Source of the DNA: Candidatus Kapaibacterium sp.
Lineage (GTDB): Bacteria; Bacteroidota; Ignavibacteria; Kapaibacteriales; JAEUSM01
Direction: 5' to 3'
DNA: 64,000 bases
Assembly (NCBI GenBank): GCA_016788785.1
Contig: JAEUSM010000012.1
Location: 62,001-126,000 of the forward strand
In this document: positions 26,285-35,303 of the stretch, piece by piece
Layout of the letters: each line of letters opens with the position of its first letter
How positions within the stretch are numbered: position 1 is the first letter of the stretch
The notes under the pieces: model-generated
Databases searched by the model: none
What the model saw: the letters and a program-made list of their open reading frames with translations, nothing else
What the model was told of the DNA's origin: nothing
Made by a program: the position numbers and the translations under genes

Positions 26285-27322
26285 TTAGTAATAAGTGGAA
26301 ATAATAGAAACTAATTGTTCAATTTCAGATTTTTCAATAAATCCGAAGTTACCTATCCGAAAATAGTCTGATTGTAAATGGTCTTGAGCTCCAATAAGTT
26401 TGATTGCATGTTCATTATTGAGGATTTCAAGAAAATTTTTTCTGGGTGGTAGTGCTAATACAGTGACAGCGTGAAGTGAGTTTTCACCAAAAATAGTAAT
26501 GTAATTATTCGAAAGTAAATCACAAAGATATTTTTTGTTATCAGCAACGTGTTGGATATATCTATCGGTACCGAAATTACAAATCATTTCTAACGAATGT
26601 TCAAACGCATAGTACAGTTGAATGGGTGGTGTCCAAGGCTGTGCAACGACATTTTGACCCAAAGAGTCGGAAAATCGAAGATCGTTTTTTCCAAGTATCT
26701 CCTTTTTTGTAAAAACACATCCCAATCCTGCTGGAGAAATCAATCCCTTACAGCTTGATGTGAAGGCAATGTCGATATTCCAATCGTCAAAATAGAAATA
26801 CTCAGTACCAATGGAACTCACTGCATCCACAATGCAAAGAATCGATGGATTGAACGATTTAACAATTCGAACTAACTTCTCAATTGGATTTAAAACACCT
26901 GTCGAAGTTTCACCATGAACAAACCAAACTGTTGAAATTGAAGGATTGTTTTCTAAATATTCTAAAAGTTTCGATGGTGAGTGTGAAACTCCATGCTCTT
27001 CGTCATAAGTTAATACAGTAAATTTTTTGCGTTGTAGAAGTACAGCCCATCTTTTGGAAAAACGTCCATTACAACAAACTAAATGTTGTGTCGTTGGGAT
27101 AGATACAAGAAAATTGTCAACGATGGATTCGGCAGTAGTAGTTCCAGATCCAGTGAGAAGAAATATATTTCCAGAACACTTTACAATTTTTTTCAAGGAA
27201 TTTTGAATATTTGTCAGTACATTTGAAAATTCTTTCGAATGATGATGCACAATTTCCTTAGACATCGCCGCTATTGATTCTTGGGGAACAAAGGATGGAC
27301 CTGGAAAAAAAACAGATCGCAT
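26285..27322 (-). CDS. Class V aminotransferase (serine/alanine-glyoxylate aminotransferase family)
   Basis: This 345-residue PLP enzyme begins FFPGPSFVPQESI, the family's typical start, with LLTGSGTTTAESIVDNFL (phosphate-cup Gly/Thr), VDAVSSIGTEYF (PLP-ring Asp), and the Schiff-base lysine in FTSSCKGLISPAGLG. Family members transaminate alanine, serine or phosphoserine with glyoxylate or oxoglutarate; others are 2-aminoethylphosphonate-pyruvate transaminases. It is somewhat short (usual 360-400). Substrate not resolvable from sequence. It is divergent from the MscS gene with a 20-nt gap. Confidence 0.85.
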   Translation of the reverse strand: MRSVFFPGPSFVPQESIAAMSKEIVHHHSKEFSNVLTNIQNSLKKIVKCSGNIFLLTGSGTTTAESIVDNFLVSIPTTQHLVCCNGRFSKRWAVLLQRKKFTVLTYDEEHGVSHSPSKLLEYLENNPSISTVWFVHGETSTGVLNPIEKLVRIVKSFNPSILCIVDAVSSIGTEYFYFDDWNIDIAFTSSCKGLISPAGLGCVFTKKEILGKNDLRFSDSLGQNVVAQPWTPPIQLYYAFEHSLEMICNFGTDRYIQHVADNKKYLCDLLSNNYITIFGENSLHAVTVLALPPRKNFLEILNNEHAIKLIGAQDHLQSDYFRIGNFGFIEKSEIEQLVSIISTYY

Positions 27323-27342
27323 AATTTAAAATAATTGTATAG

Positions 27343-28989
27343 ATGAAGTATTTATTTGTAATTGTATTTTCGGTAGTGATTTTGGCTTTGGGATTCAAAC
27401 CAAGTTTTTCTACAACCTTAGATATCAATTCCTATGATCATGAAAACTTAGAGTATTCTCTGGCATCACCCTATCACACGGTGCTAACGCATGTTTTTTA
27501 TCTTCAAAAGCAAACATACAGACCCTACCTTTCAGCTAAAGCATTAGATCAGAGTGCTAAAATAAGTAATGATGATAAACAACTTGCTATTAGATTAAAA
27601 GCAATATTTGATGGAAAAGGTTTAACGATAGACTTTAATACATTTCCCAAAAATGCCGATTATATTGATTCAACGACAAAGTTGCCTATCTATTATCCAT
27701 TTCCAAAGTATAAAGAAATTTATTTAGAAAAAGAAGGAAACAAGTGGTATTATTCCAAGTATACTGTTAGCAAAATTAACGCAATGTATGATGGAATGTT
27801 TATACTTGGAACTGCAGAATTGGCATCAAAAGTACCATTCCAATTATGGCAAATCCTTTCATCAATAGTACTCATTGTCTTGGGTGTTCTACTCTTTATT
27901 TTTTTAAATATATTTCTCAGAAAAATTCTTTGTTTTGTCATTGAGAAATATTGGTACAAAGGAATTGAGAAAAAATTTTGTAAAGGTGTTTCAAAACCAA
28001 TAGCAGCTGGTTTAGTTCTCATTCTTATTGAGGAGCTTCTTCCAGTTACACAATTGGGAACAAAAGTAATGCAATACTCACTAACGAGTGTTTCAGTTAT
28101 GATGAGTATCACATTTACCTTGTTTGTTTATAACCTCTCTTCACTAATTCTTTCTATTGTTAGTAAAACAGATGAAACTGAGAAAGAAATTGAAGTAACA
28201 ACTCCTAACATAAACATCCAGTTAGTATCATTTTTAGTTAAAACTTTTAAAGTGTTAACAGTCATTACCGGTTTTGTTTTAGTACTCAATTCACTTACTG
28301 TCAACATAACTGGTGTACTCGCAGGTCTGTCGATAGGTGGTATTGCTTTAGCCTTAGCAGCTCAAGATACCGTCAAAAACCTTTTTGGATCTGTAATGCT
28401 TTTAGTGGACAAACCATTTAATGTAAATGATTATATCAAAACAGATCAAATTGATGGCGTAGTGGAGGAAATTGGATTTCGATCAACAAGAATACGAACA
28501 TTAGAGGATTCATTGATTTACATTCCCAATGGACGATTAGCAGATATGACCATAGACAACTTTGGTTTGCGAAAATATCGTCGAATTAGAGCTGTCATAC
28601 ATTTGGATTATAATACCCATACACCTTCAATTGTTGCTTTTACTTCTGCAATTCGAACGATGGTTGAAGAACATCCTTTATCGAGAAAAGACTTTTTAGA
28701 AGTTAATTTAAATGATTTGGGAACAAATTCTTTACAAGTTTTGATTTTGACGTATTTTAATTTCCCAACATGGCAAGAAGAACTTCAATATAGACAAGAA
28801 TTTCTCATAAACATATTGGAATTAGCACGAAGTTTGGGGATTCGATTGGCATTTCCATCTCAAATTGTTTTTCTTGAAAATGAAGAAATTTTAGCGAAAA
28901 GAGCATCATTTCAAATGGAAAAAGACCCTAAAAAAATAGTTGACGAATTTTTTGAACAGAAGAACAAAGAAAAACCCGAAGAAAATTAG
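27343..28989 (+). CDS. MscS-family mechanosensitive ion channel with periplasmic N-terminal domain
   Basis: This 548-residue channel of the small-conductance family releases osmolytes on hypo-osmotic shock. A signal peptide (FVIVFSVVILALGFKPSFS) and about 130 periplasmic residues precede several membrane helices. The pore helix TM3 is INITGVLAGLSIGGIALALAAQDTVKNLFGSV. The cytosolic beta domain follows: FNVNDYIKTDQIDGVVEEIGFRSTRIRT and YIPNGRLADMTIDNFG. The extra N-terminal domain makes it larger than E. coli MscS (286 residues), resembling the YbdG/YnaI/MscM-like multi-domain members. It ends in a charged tail. Confidence 0.92.
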   Translation: MKYLFVIVFSVVILALGFKPSFSTTLDINSYDHENLEYSLASPYHTVLTHVFYLQKQTYRPYLSAKALDQSAKISNDDKQLAIRLKAIFDGKGLTIDFNTFPKNADYIDSTTKLPIYYPFPKYKEIYLEKEGNKWYYSKYTVSKINAMYDGMFILGTAELASKVPFQLWQILSSIVLIVLGVLLFIFLNIFLRKILCFVIEKYWYKGIEKKFCKGVSKPIAAGLVLILIEELLPVTQLGTKVMQYSLTSVSVMMSITFTLFVYNLSSLILSIVSKTDETEKEIEVTTPNINIQLVSFLVKTFKVLTVITGFVLVLNSLTVNITGVLAGLSIGGIALALAAQDTVKNLFGSVMLLVDKPFNVNDYIKTDQIDGVVEEIGFRSTRIRTLEDSLIYIPNGRLADMTIDNFGLRKYRRIRAVIHLDYNTHTPSIVAFTSAIRTMVEEHPLSRKDFLEVNLNDLGTNSLQVLILTYFNFPTWQEELQYRQEFLINILELARSLGIRLAFPSQIVFLENEEILAKRASFQMEKDPKKIVDEFFEQKNKEKPEEN

Positions 28990-28997
28990 TATATTTG
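28990..28997 (+). promoter_or_regulatory. -7 box (TATATTTG) upstream of the glutamine amidotransferase gene
   Basis: TATATTTG begins just after the MscS stop codon (28989). It predicts a leader of about 80 nt before ATG 29080. No -33 TTTG at the right distance. Confidence 0.3.
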
Positions 28998-29068
28998 CCA
29001 CGTTCATTTGTAAAAACAACCAAGATTGTTCTTACAATCATAAAAGAAAAACGGATTACGTTTTTTAC

Positions 29069-29074
29069 AGGAGG
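29069..29074 (+). promoter_or_regulatory. Perfect Shine-Dalgarno (AGGAGG) for the class II amidotransferase
   Basis: AGGAGG lies 5 nt before ATG 29080. A full-length Shine-Dalgarno is exceptional in this window, where most starts have only A-rich leaders. It fixes the start and suggests strong translation. Confidence 0.75.
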
Positions 29075-29079
29075 AAAGT

Positions 29080-29973
29080 ATGTGTAGATTTATAGCATAT
29101 ATAGGACCAGAGTTAGTAGCAGAAGATTTGCTCTACAAACCGAAATATTCATTGATAATGTCGCAAACAACAAATGCGGCAGAAATGTCTGTGAGTGTGA
29201 ATGGTGATGGATTTGGAGTAGGATGGTATGCACCCGAAATTGATAATGATCCTTGTGTCTTTAGAAGTATCAAACCAGCGTGGAGTGACCAAAATTTACG
29301 CAATCTTTCCAAAAAAATTAAATCACCGTTGATGTTTGCTCACGTTCGAGCAGCATCTCCGGGAATGACCATTGATGAATTAAATTCCCATCCTTTTACT
29401 TGTGGTAGACTAATGTTTATGCACAATGGGATGATATCAGATTTTAAAAAGATTCGTCGACAACTTTTGCGTTTGCTCAATGATACTGCTTATGATGCCA
29501 TCTTGGGGTCGACTGATAGTGAGCACATGTTTGGTTTGTTTTTGAACCATATTGCTGATCCGTTTGGCGAAGTAACATGTGATGAAATGGTAGAAGCAAT
29601 GAAAAAAATGTTACAGGATTTGTCTAAATTGCTTATCGACCATGATGTAAAAGCTCACTCGTATTTGAATTTGTGTGTATCAAATGGAACAAGTATTGTT
29701 TCGGTTCGCTATACCACAAATTCCAATGTGCAACCGGCTACATTGTACTACATGTATGGTAAACAGTATCATTCTGATAATGGAAATTCCTACATGGAGC
29801 CAACATTAGGAAAACCAACAGCAATTGTGATAGCTTCCGAACCATTTACACTTCGTCGTTCCGATTGGATGAAGGTTGAGCGAAACGCTATGATGATTGT
29901 CGATGAAACCTTACGAATTAGATTTCAAAGTATAGAACTTCCTATTGAAGAAGCTATGCTTGAAGTCGTTTAA
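29080..29973 (+). CDS. Class II glutamine amidotransferase (YafJ/EgtC-like)
   Basis: This 297-residue N-terminal-nucleophile glutaminase-type protein begins MCRF, so Cys2 becomes the nucleophile after Met removal. Further family marks: VNGDGFGVGWYAPE (residues about 44-57), LMFAHVRAASPG, HPFTCGRLMFMHNG (the Asn-Gly of the oxyanion hole) and GSTDSEHMFGLFL. It lacks any fused synthetase domain, as in YafJ and the ergothioneine enzyme EgtC. No ergothioneine genes are near, so the acceptor substrate is unknown. A perfect Shine-Dalgarno precedes it and nuoL follows after 39 nt. Confidence 0.88.
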   Translation: MCRFIAYIGPELVAEDLLYKPKYSLIMSQTTNAAEMSVSVNGDGFGVGWYAPEIDNDPCVFRSIKPAWSDQNLRNLSKKIKSPLMFAHVRAASPGMTIDELNSHPFTCGRLMFMHNGMISDFKKIRRQLLRLLNDTAYDAILGSTDSEHMFGLFLNHIADPFGEVTCDEMVEAMKKMLQDLSKLLIDHDVKAHSYLNLCVSNGTSIVSVRYTTNSNVQPATLYYMYGKQYHSDNGNSYMEPTLGKPTAIVIASEPFTLRRSDWMKVERNAMMIVDETLRIRFQSIELPIEEAMLEVV

Positions 29974-30012
29974 CATTAAATTAATAACAACAACATACTA
30001 CGAAGTAATTAC

Positions 30013-31962
30013 ATGGCAGAACTCATTTACTTAGTACCTCTTTTTCCTTTGATAGGATTCATTTTCTTAGGGTTGTTTGGTAAAAAAATCAAAAGTGAAG
30101 CACTAATTGGAGCTATTGGCTCTTCAATGGTGGGACTTTCGTTTTTAGTTACTTGTGGAATCCTTTTCTCAATGATTTCCTCTCCAGTAGACCAACGTTC
30201 TACTATTGTTCGGTTGTTTTCTTGGATTCAAACAGGAAATTTTTCTGTTGATATTGCCTATCAGGTAGATCAACTTTCGATTTTGTTTACAATGATTATC
30301 ACTGGTGTTGGGACCTTGATTCACATATATTCTATCGGATATATGCACGGTGATAGAAGTTTTTACCGATTCTTTTGTTATCTAAATTTGTTCATCTTTA
30401 TGATGTTGAATTTAGTTTTAGCAAACAATCTTCTTTTAACCTTTTTGGGTTGGGAAGGTGTTGGATTAGCTTCATTTTTACTCATTGGATTTTGGTACGA
30501 CCGTAAGTTTGAGGGAGTTTCCATTATTTGGACAGGTGATGCTGCTAAAAAAGCGTTTATTGTCAATCGAATAGGAGATTTCGGAGTATTATTGGCGATG
30601 TTTTTGTTGTTTACAACGATAGGAACATTAGATTATAATCAAATTAATGCACAAGCTTCAACTCTTACACCAATAATGGTAACAGCAATTGCTTTGTTGT
30701 TGTTTTTGGGTTGTACAGGAAAATCAGCACAAATTCCTTTGGGAGTTTGGTTGCCAGATGCCATGGCTGGTCCAACACCTGTTTCAGCATTAATTCACGC
30801 TGCAACGATGGTAACTTCGGGGATTTTTCTCATTGCACGTACTTCGAATTTATTTGCTCATTCTACTACTGCAATGGCAGTTGTAACTGGAATAGGGATT
30901 ACGACAGCACTTATTGCAGGGACTGTAGGATTAGTGCAAAATGATATCAAAAAAGTATTAGCATATTCTACGGTCTCACAACTTGGATTTATGTTCGCAG
31001 CCTTAGGTGTTGGTGGATTTACTCCAGGTGTGTTTCACGTAATGACCCATGCTTTCTTCAAAGCATTGTTATTTTTGGGTGCAGGTTCTGTAATTCATGG
31101 TATGCATGAAGAACAAGACATCAAAAAAATGGGTGGTTTGAAAAAGTATATGCCAAAAACATATTTGACTTTTCTCATTGGAACTATAGCCATATCTGGT
31201 ATCCCTCCATTTGCAGGTTTCTTCTCAAAAGACGAGATTCTTTGGTATGCTTGGGACAAAGGTAGTCCGGTTTTGTGGGGAGTTGGAGTAGTGGCTGCTT
31301 TCTGTACAGCTTTTTATATGTTCAGATTGTTCCATTTGACGTTCAATGGAAAAGAACGCTTCGACCATCATCATGTTCATCCACATGAGTCACCAGCAAC
31401 AATGACTATTCCTTTGATGATTCTTGCCGTTGCATCCGTTTTAGGAGGTTTATTAGGTGTACCTTATGTTCTTGGATTCTTCATTTCTGACCATCCAAAT
31501 ATCCTTGATAATTGGTTGTCGCCAATCTTTGCTTCTGCAAACGAAACATTGCAGTATCATGCACACCACGAAATTCATGCTATTGAATACATATTGATGG
31601 CTATTTCAACAGGGGTTGCGTTAACTGCAATTCTTTTGGCTACGAAATTGTATAAAAATTACTCTAAAGAAGCTTCATCTGATGAATCAAGAAACTTCTT
31701 GTGGAAGCTTTTGTGGAATAAATATTACGTTGATGAATTGTATCAAATCAAGGTACGTTCAACCTATGTAGTTTCCAATTCAATCTTGTGGAAGATAGTT
31801 GATGTGCTTATTATTGACGGAATTGTGAATAGTGCTGCACGTTTAGTAGGTATATTTGCCGAAATTATTCGTCGAGTTCAAACCGGTTTTGTTCAAAATT
31901 ATGCCATTATGATGTTGCTTGGAATTCTTGCAATTATCGGATGGTTAGTTATTCGCTACTAG
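30013..31962 (+). CDS. nuoL: NADH-quinone oxidoreductase subunit L
   Basis: This 649-residue antiporter-like membrane subunit of respiratory complex I has about 16 helices. Signatures: FTMIITGVGTLIHIYSIGYM, LTFLGWEGVGLASFLLIGFWY (key Glu in TM5), KSAQIPLGVWLPDAMAGPTPVSALIHAATMV (Lys and His proton path), and the C-terminal lateral helix region ending in further membrane segments near residues 580-649. A His-rich loop (FDHHHVHPHES, about 454-464) is present. It starts an L-M-N cluster; nuoA-K are not in the window. Confidence 0.97.
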   Translation: MAELIYLVPLFPLIGFIFLGLFGKKIKSEALIGAIGSSMVGLSFLVTCGILFSMISSPVDQRSTIVRLFSWIQTGNFSVDIAYQVDQLSILFTMIITGVGTLIHIYSIGYMHGDRSFYRFFCYLNLFIFMMLNLVLANNLLLTFLGWEGVGLASFLLIGFWYDRKFEGVSIIWTGDAAKKAFIVNRIGDFGVLLAMFLLFTTIGTLDYNQINAQASTLTPIMVTAIALLLFLGCTGKSAQIPLGVWLPDAMAGPTPVSALIHAATMVTSGIFLIARTSNLFAHSTTAMAVVTGIGITTALIAGTVGLVQNDIKKVLAYSTVSQLGFMFAALGVGGFTPGVFHVMTHAFFKALLFLGAGSVIHGMHEEQDIKKMGGLKKYMPKTYLTFLIGTIAISGIPPFAGFFSKDEILWYAWDKGSPVLWGVGVVAAFCTAFYMFRLFHLTFNGKERFDHHHVHPHESPATMTIPLMILAVASVLGGLLGVPYVLGFFISDHPNILDNWLSPIFASANETLQYHAHHEIHAIEYILMAISTGVALTAILLATKLYKNYSKEASSDESRNFLWKLLWNKYYVDELYQIKVRSTYVVSNSILWKIVDVLIIDGIVNSAARLVGIFAEIIRRVQTGFVQNYAIMMLLGILAIIGWLVIRY

Positions 31963-31983
31963 TATTTACAAAAGGATCATTCT

Positions 31984-33633
31984 ATGGGTGTTTTGTCCCT
32001 ACTATTAACCTTATTTGTTCCATTGCTTGGAGCGATTGCGGTTTTATTTATCAATAAAGAACAATCGAAAGCGATAAAAAGTACAGCATTTGTTATGTCA
32101 ATTGTTACTTTTTTGCTCTCTCTTTTATTATTACCAAATTTCGACTCATCTAATCCAACATTTCAGTATGTAGTAAATCAATTGTGGATTCCATCATTAG
32201 ATGCTGGGTTCAGAATTGGTTTGGACGGAATGTCGCTATTGTTGGTATTGTTAACTACGTTCATAATGCCAATAGCCATTGCATCTTCATTTTCAGGAAT
32301 TAAAAAACGTGAAAAAGAATACTATGCAATGTTGCTTATTCTCCAATTTGGTATGACTGGTGTTTTTGTTGCATTAGATACCTTCCTATTCTATGTTTTT
32401 TGGGAATTGATTTTGATACCAATGTTCTTTATAATTGGTGTTTGGGGTGGAAAAGATAAAATCTACGCTTCCATCAAATTCTTCCTTTATACATTAGTTG
32501 GTTCATTACTAATGTTAGTCGCTATTATATGGATTGGCTTGTATGCAAAAGACCCTGCTGTATACGGAAAATTCACAACTGATCTTGTAGCTATCAAAGG
32601 ATTTATAGGTTCTATTCCATATGACATTCAAGTTTGGTTGTTTTTAGCTTTTGCAATTTCATTCTGTATTAAAGTACCTCTTTTCCCATTACATACATGG
32701 TTGCCTGATGCACACGTTCAAGCACCAACTGCTGGTTCCGTAATACTTGCTGGTGTATTACTGAAAATGGGAACGTATGGTTTGATTCGTTTCAACTTAG
32801 AATTGTTTCCATTAGTATCATCTCATTGGGCAACACCTATAGCATGGCTTTCTGTCATAGGAATCATCTATGGAGCTTTAGTAGCAATGGTACAAACGGA
32901 TGTGAAAAAGTTGGTAGCGTATTCTTCAGTTTCACACTTAGGTTTTGTTGTTCTTGGAATCTTCTCAATGACAGTAGAAGGTATACAAGGAGCAATTATC
33001 CAAATGGTCAACCATGGTTTGTCAACTCCAATGCTCTTTCTTTGTGTTGGCGTTATTTATGACAGAAGACATACAAGAGAAATTTCCGAATATGGTGGAA
33101 TTGCAAGAGTAATGCCAATTTACACAGTATTATTCGCAATTGCAATGTTCGCATCTGTTGGTTTGCCAGGTCTTAATGGATTTGTTGGTGAATATCTAAC
33201 ATTGATTGGTGCTTTTGTTTCTCCTGTTTACAACAATACATTATTTGCTATACTTTCTGCTACAGGGGTTATTTTTGCTGCTGTCTATCTTTTGTGGATG
33301 TGGCAACGTGTTATGTTCGGAACAAATGACAATCCTGAAAATCAGAATTTACAAGATGTTACAAAACAAGAATTATGGCAAATGATTCCACTCGTAGTCT
33401 TTATAGTTTGGATTGGAGTTTATCCTGGAACATTCTTGAAATTTACCGAAGCTTCTACAAGAGCTTTGGTCGGTAAAATTGAGGCAGTAAATGGAATTTC
33501 TCCTCGATACAATTCTTTACCAACAATACAAAAGGCAAGTCATCAACACAAACAAAGTGATCATAAATCACACAATGGTGCGGATAAACATGACAATGCT
33601 CATCCATCAACAGATTCTAAACCACATAAGTAA
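31984..33633 (+). CDS. nuoM: NADH-quinone oxidoreductase subunit M, with His-rich tail
   Basis: This antiporter-like proton-pumping subunit has 549 residues. Conserved elements: FRIGLDGMSLLLVLLTTFIMP, FYVFWELILIPMFFIIGVWGG (TM5 Glu), CIKVPLFPLHTWLPDAHVQAPTAGSV and KLVAYSSVSHLGFVVLGIFS. It is preceded by nuoL (21 nt) and followed by nuoN (19 nt). The last approximately 32 residues form a hydrophilic extension with seven His (HQHKQSDHKSHNG ... AHPSTDSKPHK) that is not part of the conserved fold and could bind metal. Confidence 0.97.
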   Translation: MGVLSLLLTLFVPLLGAIAVLFINKEQSKAIKSTAFVMSIVTFLLSLLLLPNFDSSNPTFQYVVNQLWIPSLDAGFRIGLDGMSLLLVLLTTFIMPIAIASSFSGIKKREKEYYAMLLILQFGMTGVFVALDTFLFYVFWELILIPMFFIIGVWGGKDKIYASIKFFLYTLVGSLLMLVAIIWIGLYAKDPAVYGKFTTDLVAIKGFIGSIPYDIQVWLFLAFAISFCIKVPLFPLHTWLPDAHVQAPTAGSVILAGVLLKMGTYGLIRFNLELFPLVSSHWATPIAWLSVIGIIYGALVAMVQTDVKKLVAYSSVSHLGFVVLGIFSMTVEGIQGAIIQMVNHGLSTPMLFLCVGVIYDRRHTREISEYGGIARVMPIYTVLFAIAMFASVGLPGLNGFVGEYLTLIGAFVSPVYNNTLFAILSATGVIFAAVYLLWMWQRVMFGTNDNPENQNLQDVTKQELWQMIPLVVFIVWIGVYPGTFLKFTEASTRALVGKIEAVNGISPRYNSLPTIQKASHQHKQSDHKSHNGADKHDNAHPSTDSKPHK

Positions 33634-33652
33634 TCATTATTGAGAAAACACT

Positions 33653-35080
33653 ATGGAACAATATAACTTTTTTGGTGCATTACCTTTTGTCGTAATGTGG
33701 TTTGTGGTACAGCTTGGGATTTTGTTGGAAGTATTGGTGAAAAACCCAAAACGAGCAACATTTCTTTATTCTTGTATCGGTTTAGGACTTGTTGCAATTT
33801 CTGCAATTATCGTTTATCCCCAATCTGGAACTACCTTTCAAGGTATGATTAATTTTGGTGGATATGTATCATTCTTTGATATTCTTTTTACAGTTTCTGG
33901 TATATTAACTATTATCGCTGCAAGACCATATTTGAATAACGCTGAATTTGAACATGATGAGTTTTATTCGGTCGTTATACTTGCAGTCAGTGGTATGATG
34001 TTAATTGCAAGAGCAAATAATTTGTTAGTGCTTTTCATTGGAATAGAAGTTATGTCAGTAAGTTTTTACATACTTTCAGGATATTTCCGTTCCAATATTC
34101 GATCAATCGAATCTGCATTGAAATACTTCCTTTTAGGGGCATTTGCAACTGGATTTCTACTTTATGGAATTGCATTGATGTATGGTGCTACAGGAAGTAT
34201 AGAATATGCTTCATTAACAACTGCAATTACTGCTGATTCAGCATTACAACTCTATTTCTTTTTAGGAGTAGCGTTGTTTTTAGTTGGACTATGTTTCAAA
34301 TTAGCAGTATTTCCATTCCATCAATGGGCACCTGATGTGTACCAAGGTGCACCAAGTGTGGTTACTGGATTTATGTCAACGGCTGGTAAAGCGGCTGCAT
34401 TAAGTGCATTTATTCCATTTTCTTTGGCAGTGTTTCAAACGCCAATTGCTCAAAAGTATCAGTTAATTCTTGCGATTCTTTCTGCTGGAACAATGATTAT
34501 TGGGAATGTTTCTGCAGTTGCACAAACGAATGTAAAACGAATGTTAGCATTCTCATCTGTTGCTCATGCAGGTTATCTTATGATGGGGTTAGTATCCTCA
34601 AATACTGCTGGTTTACAAGGAATTTTATACTACTCTGCTTCCTATATCTTAATGCAAATTGGGGCTTTTGTGGTTGTATCAGTTATTGAGAAAAACAATA
34701 GCGAAAATTTGGAATTTTCAGATTATGCAGGTTTAAGTAAAAAATCTCCATACTTAGCTGGTTTGATGTCAGTATTTATGCTTTCCTTAGCGGGTATTCC
34801 ACCTTTTGCAGGTTTCTTCGGTAAGTATTTATTATTTACCTCATTATTAGATTCTGGATTTCTATGGTTAGTAATAGTTGGGGTTGTTTCTTCTGTTATT
34901 TCATTGTACTTCTACTTAGGGCTTATTGTACAAATGTACTTCAAAGACGGAAATGATACAGAATTACCTACCGAAACAGGTATTGCTTCGATTACATTAA
35001 TTGTTGCAACTATCGGAGTGGTTCTCTTAGGTGTTTTACCATCGTTATTAGTAAATACCTTTACGTTCTTACCAAAATAA
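33653..35080 (+). CDS. nuoN: NADH-quinone oxidoreductase subunit N
   Basis: This 475-residue third antiporter-like subunit of complex I is recognised by FIGIEVMSVSFYILSGYFR (TM5 Glu), LCFKLAVFPFHQWAPDVYQGAPSVVTGFMSTAGKAAA and NVKRMLAFSSVAHAGYLMMG. It ends the nuoLMN unit and is followed by a strong terminator 10 nt on. The three pumps form the distal arm of the enzyme that couples NADH oxidation to proton translocation. Confidence 0.97.
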   Translation: MEQYNFFGALPFVVMWFVVQLGILLEVLVKNPKRATFLYSCIGLGLVAISAIIVYPQSGTTFQGMINFGGYVSFFDILFTVSGILTIIAARPYLNNAEFEHDEFYSVVILAVSGMMLIARANNLLVLFIGIEVMSVSFYILSGYFRSNIRSIESALKYFLLGAFATGFLLYGIALMYGATGSIEYASLTTAITADSALQLYFFLGVALFLVGLCFKLAVFPFHQWAPDVYQGAPSVVTGFMSTAGKAAALSAFIPFSLAVFQTPIAQKYQLILAILSAGTMIIGNVSAVAQTNVKRMLAFSSVAHAGYLMMGLVSSNTAGLQGILYYSASYILMQIGAFVVVSVIEKNNSENLEFSDYAGLSKKSPYLAGLMSVFMLSLAGIPPFAGFFGKYLLFTSLLDSGFLWLVIVGVVSSVISLYFYLGLIVQMYFKDGNDTELPTETGIASITLIVATIGVVLLGVLPSLLVNTFTFLPK

Positions 35081-35090
35081 TTTCGAGTTT

Positions 35091-35118
35091 AAGCCCTCAA
35101 TTGAGGGCTTTTTTTTTT
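35091..35118 (+). terminator. Rho-independent terminator after nuoLMN
   Basis: The perfect palindrome aagccctcaa/ttgagggctt (35091-35110) is followed by a run of ten T ending at 35118. Confidence 0.9.
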
Positions 35119-35303
35119 ACCATTTTTACAGATACAGAATAAATATTTGTAAAATGATAAAGAAGATGACAATAAAGTTTTATAATAATGAATTTTTTCT
35201 TACATTAGCAAGATAGTTTATAAATTCTGCTTTAGAAACTTGTTGAAAAATTACTACACTTCAAGTATTCTAAAAGCTCATTCTGATTTTGATTTTCTTT
35301 CGT

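Noticed and set aside
35202-35209. TACATTAG as promoter of the TonB receptor
   Set aside because: One mismatch to TAnnTTTG and no -33 element; too weak to list as a feature.
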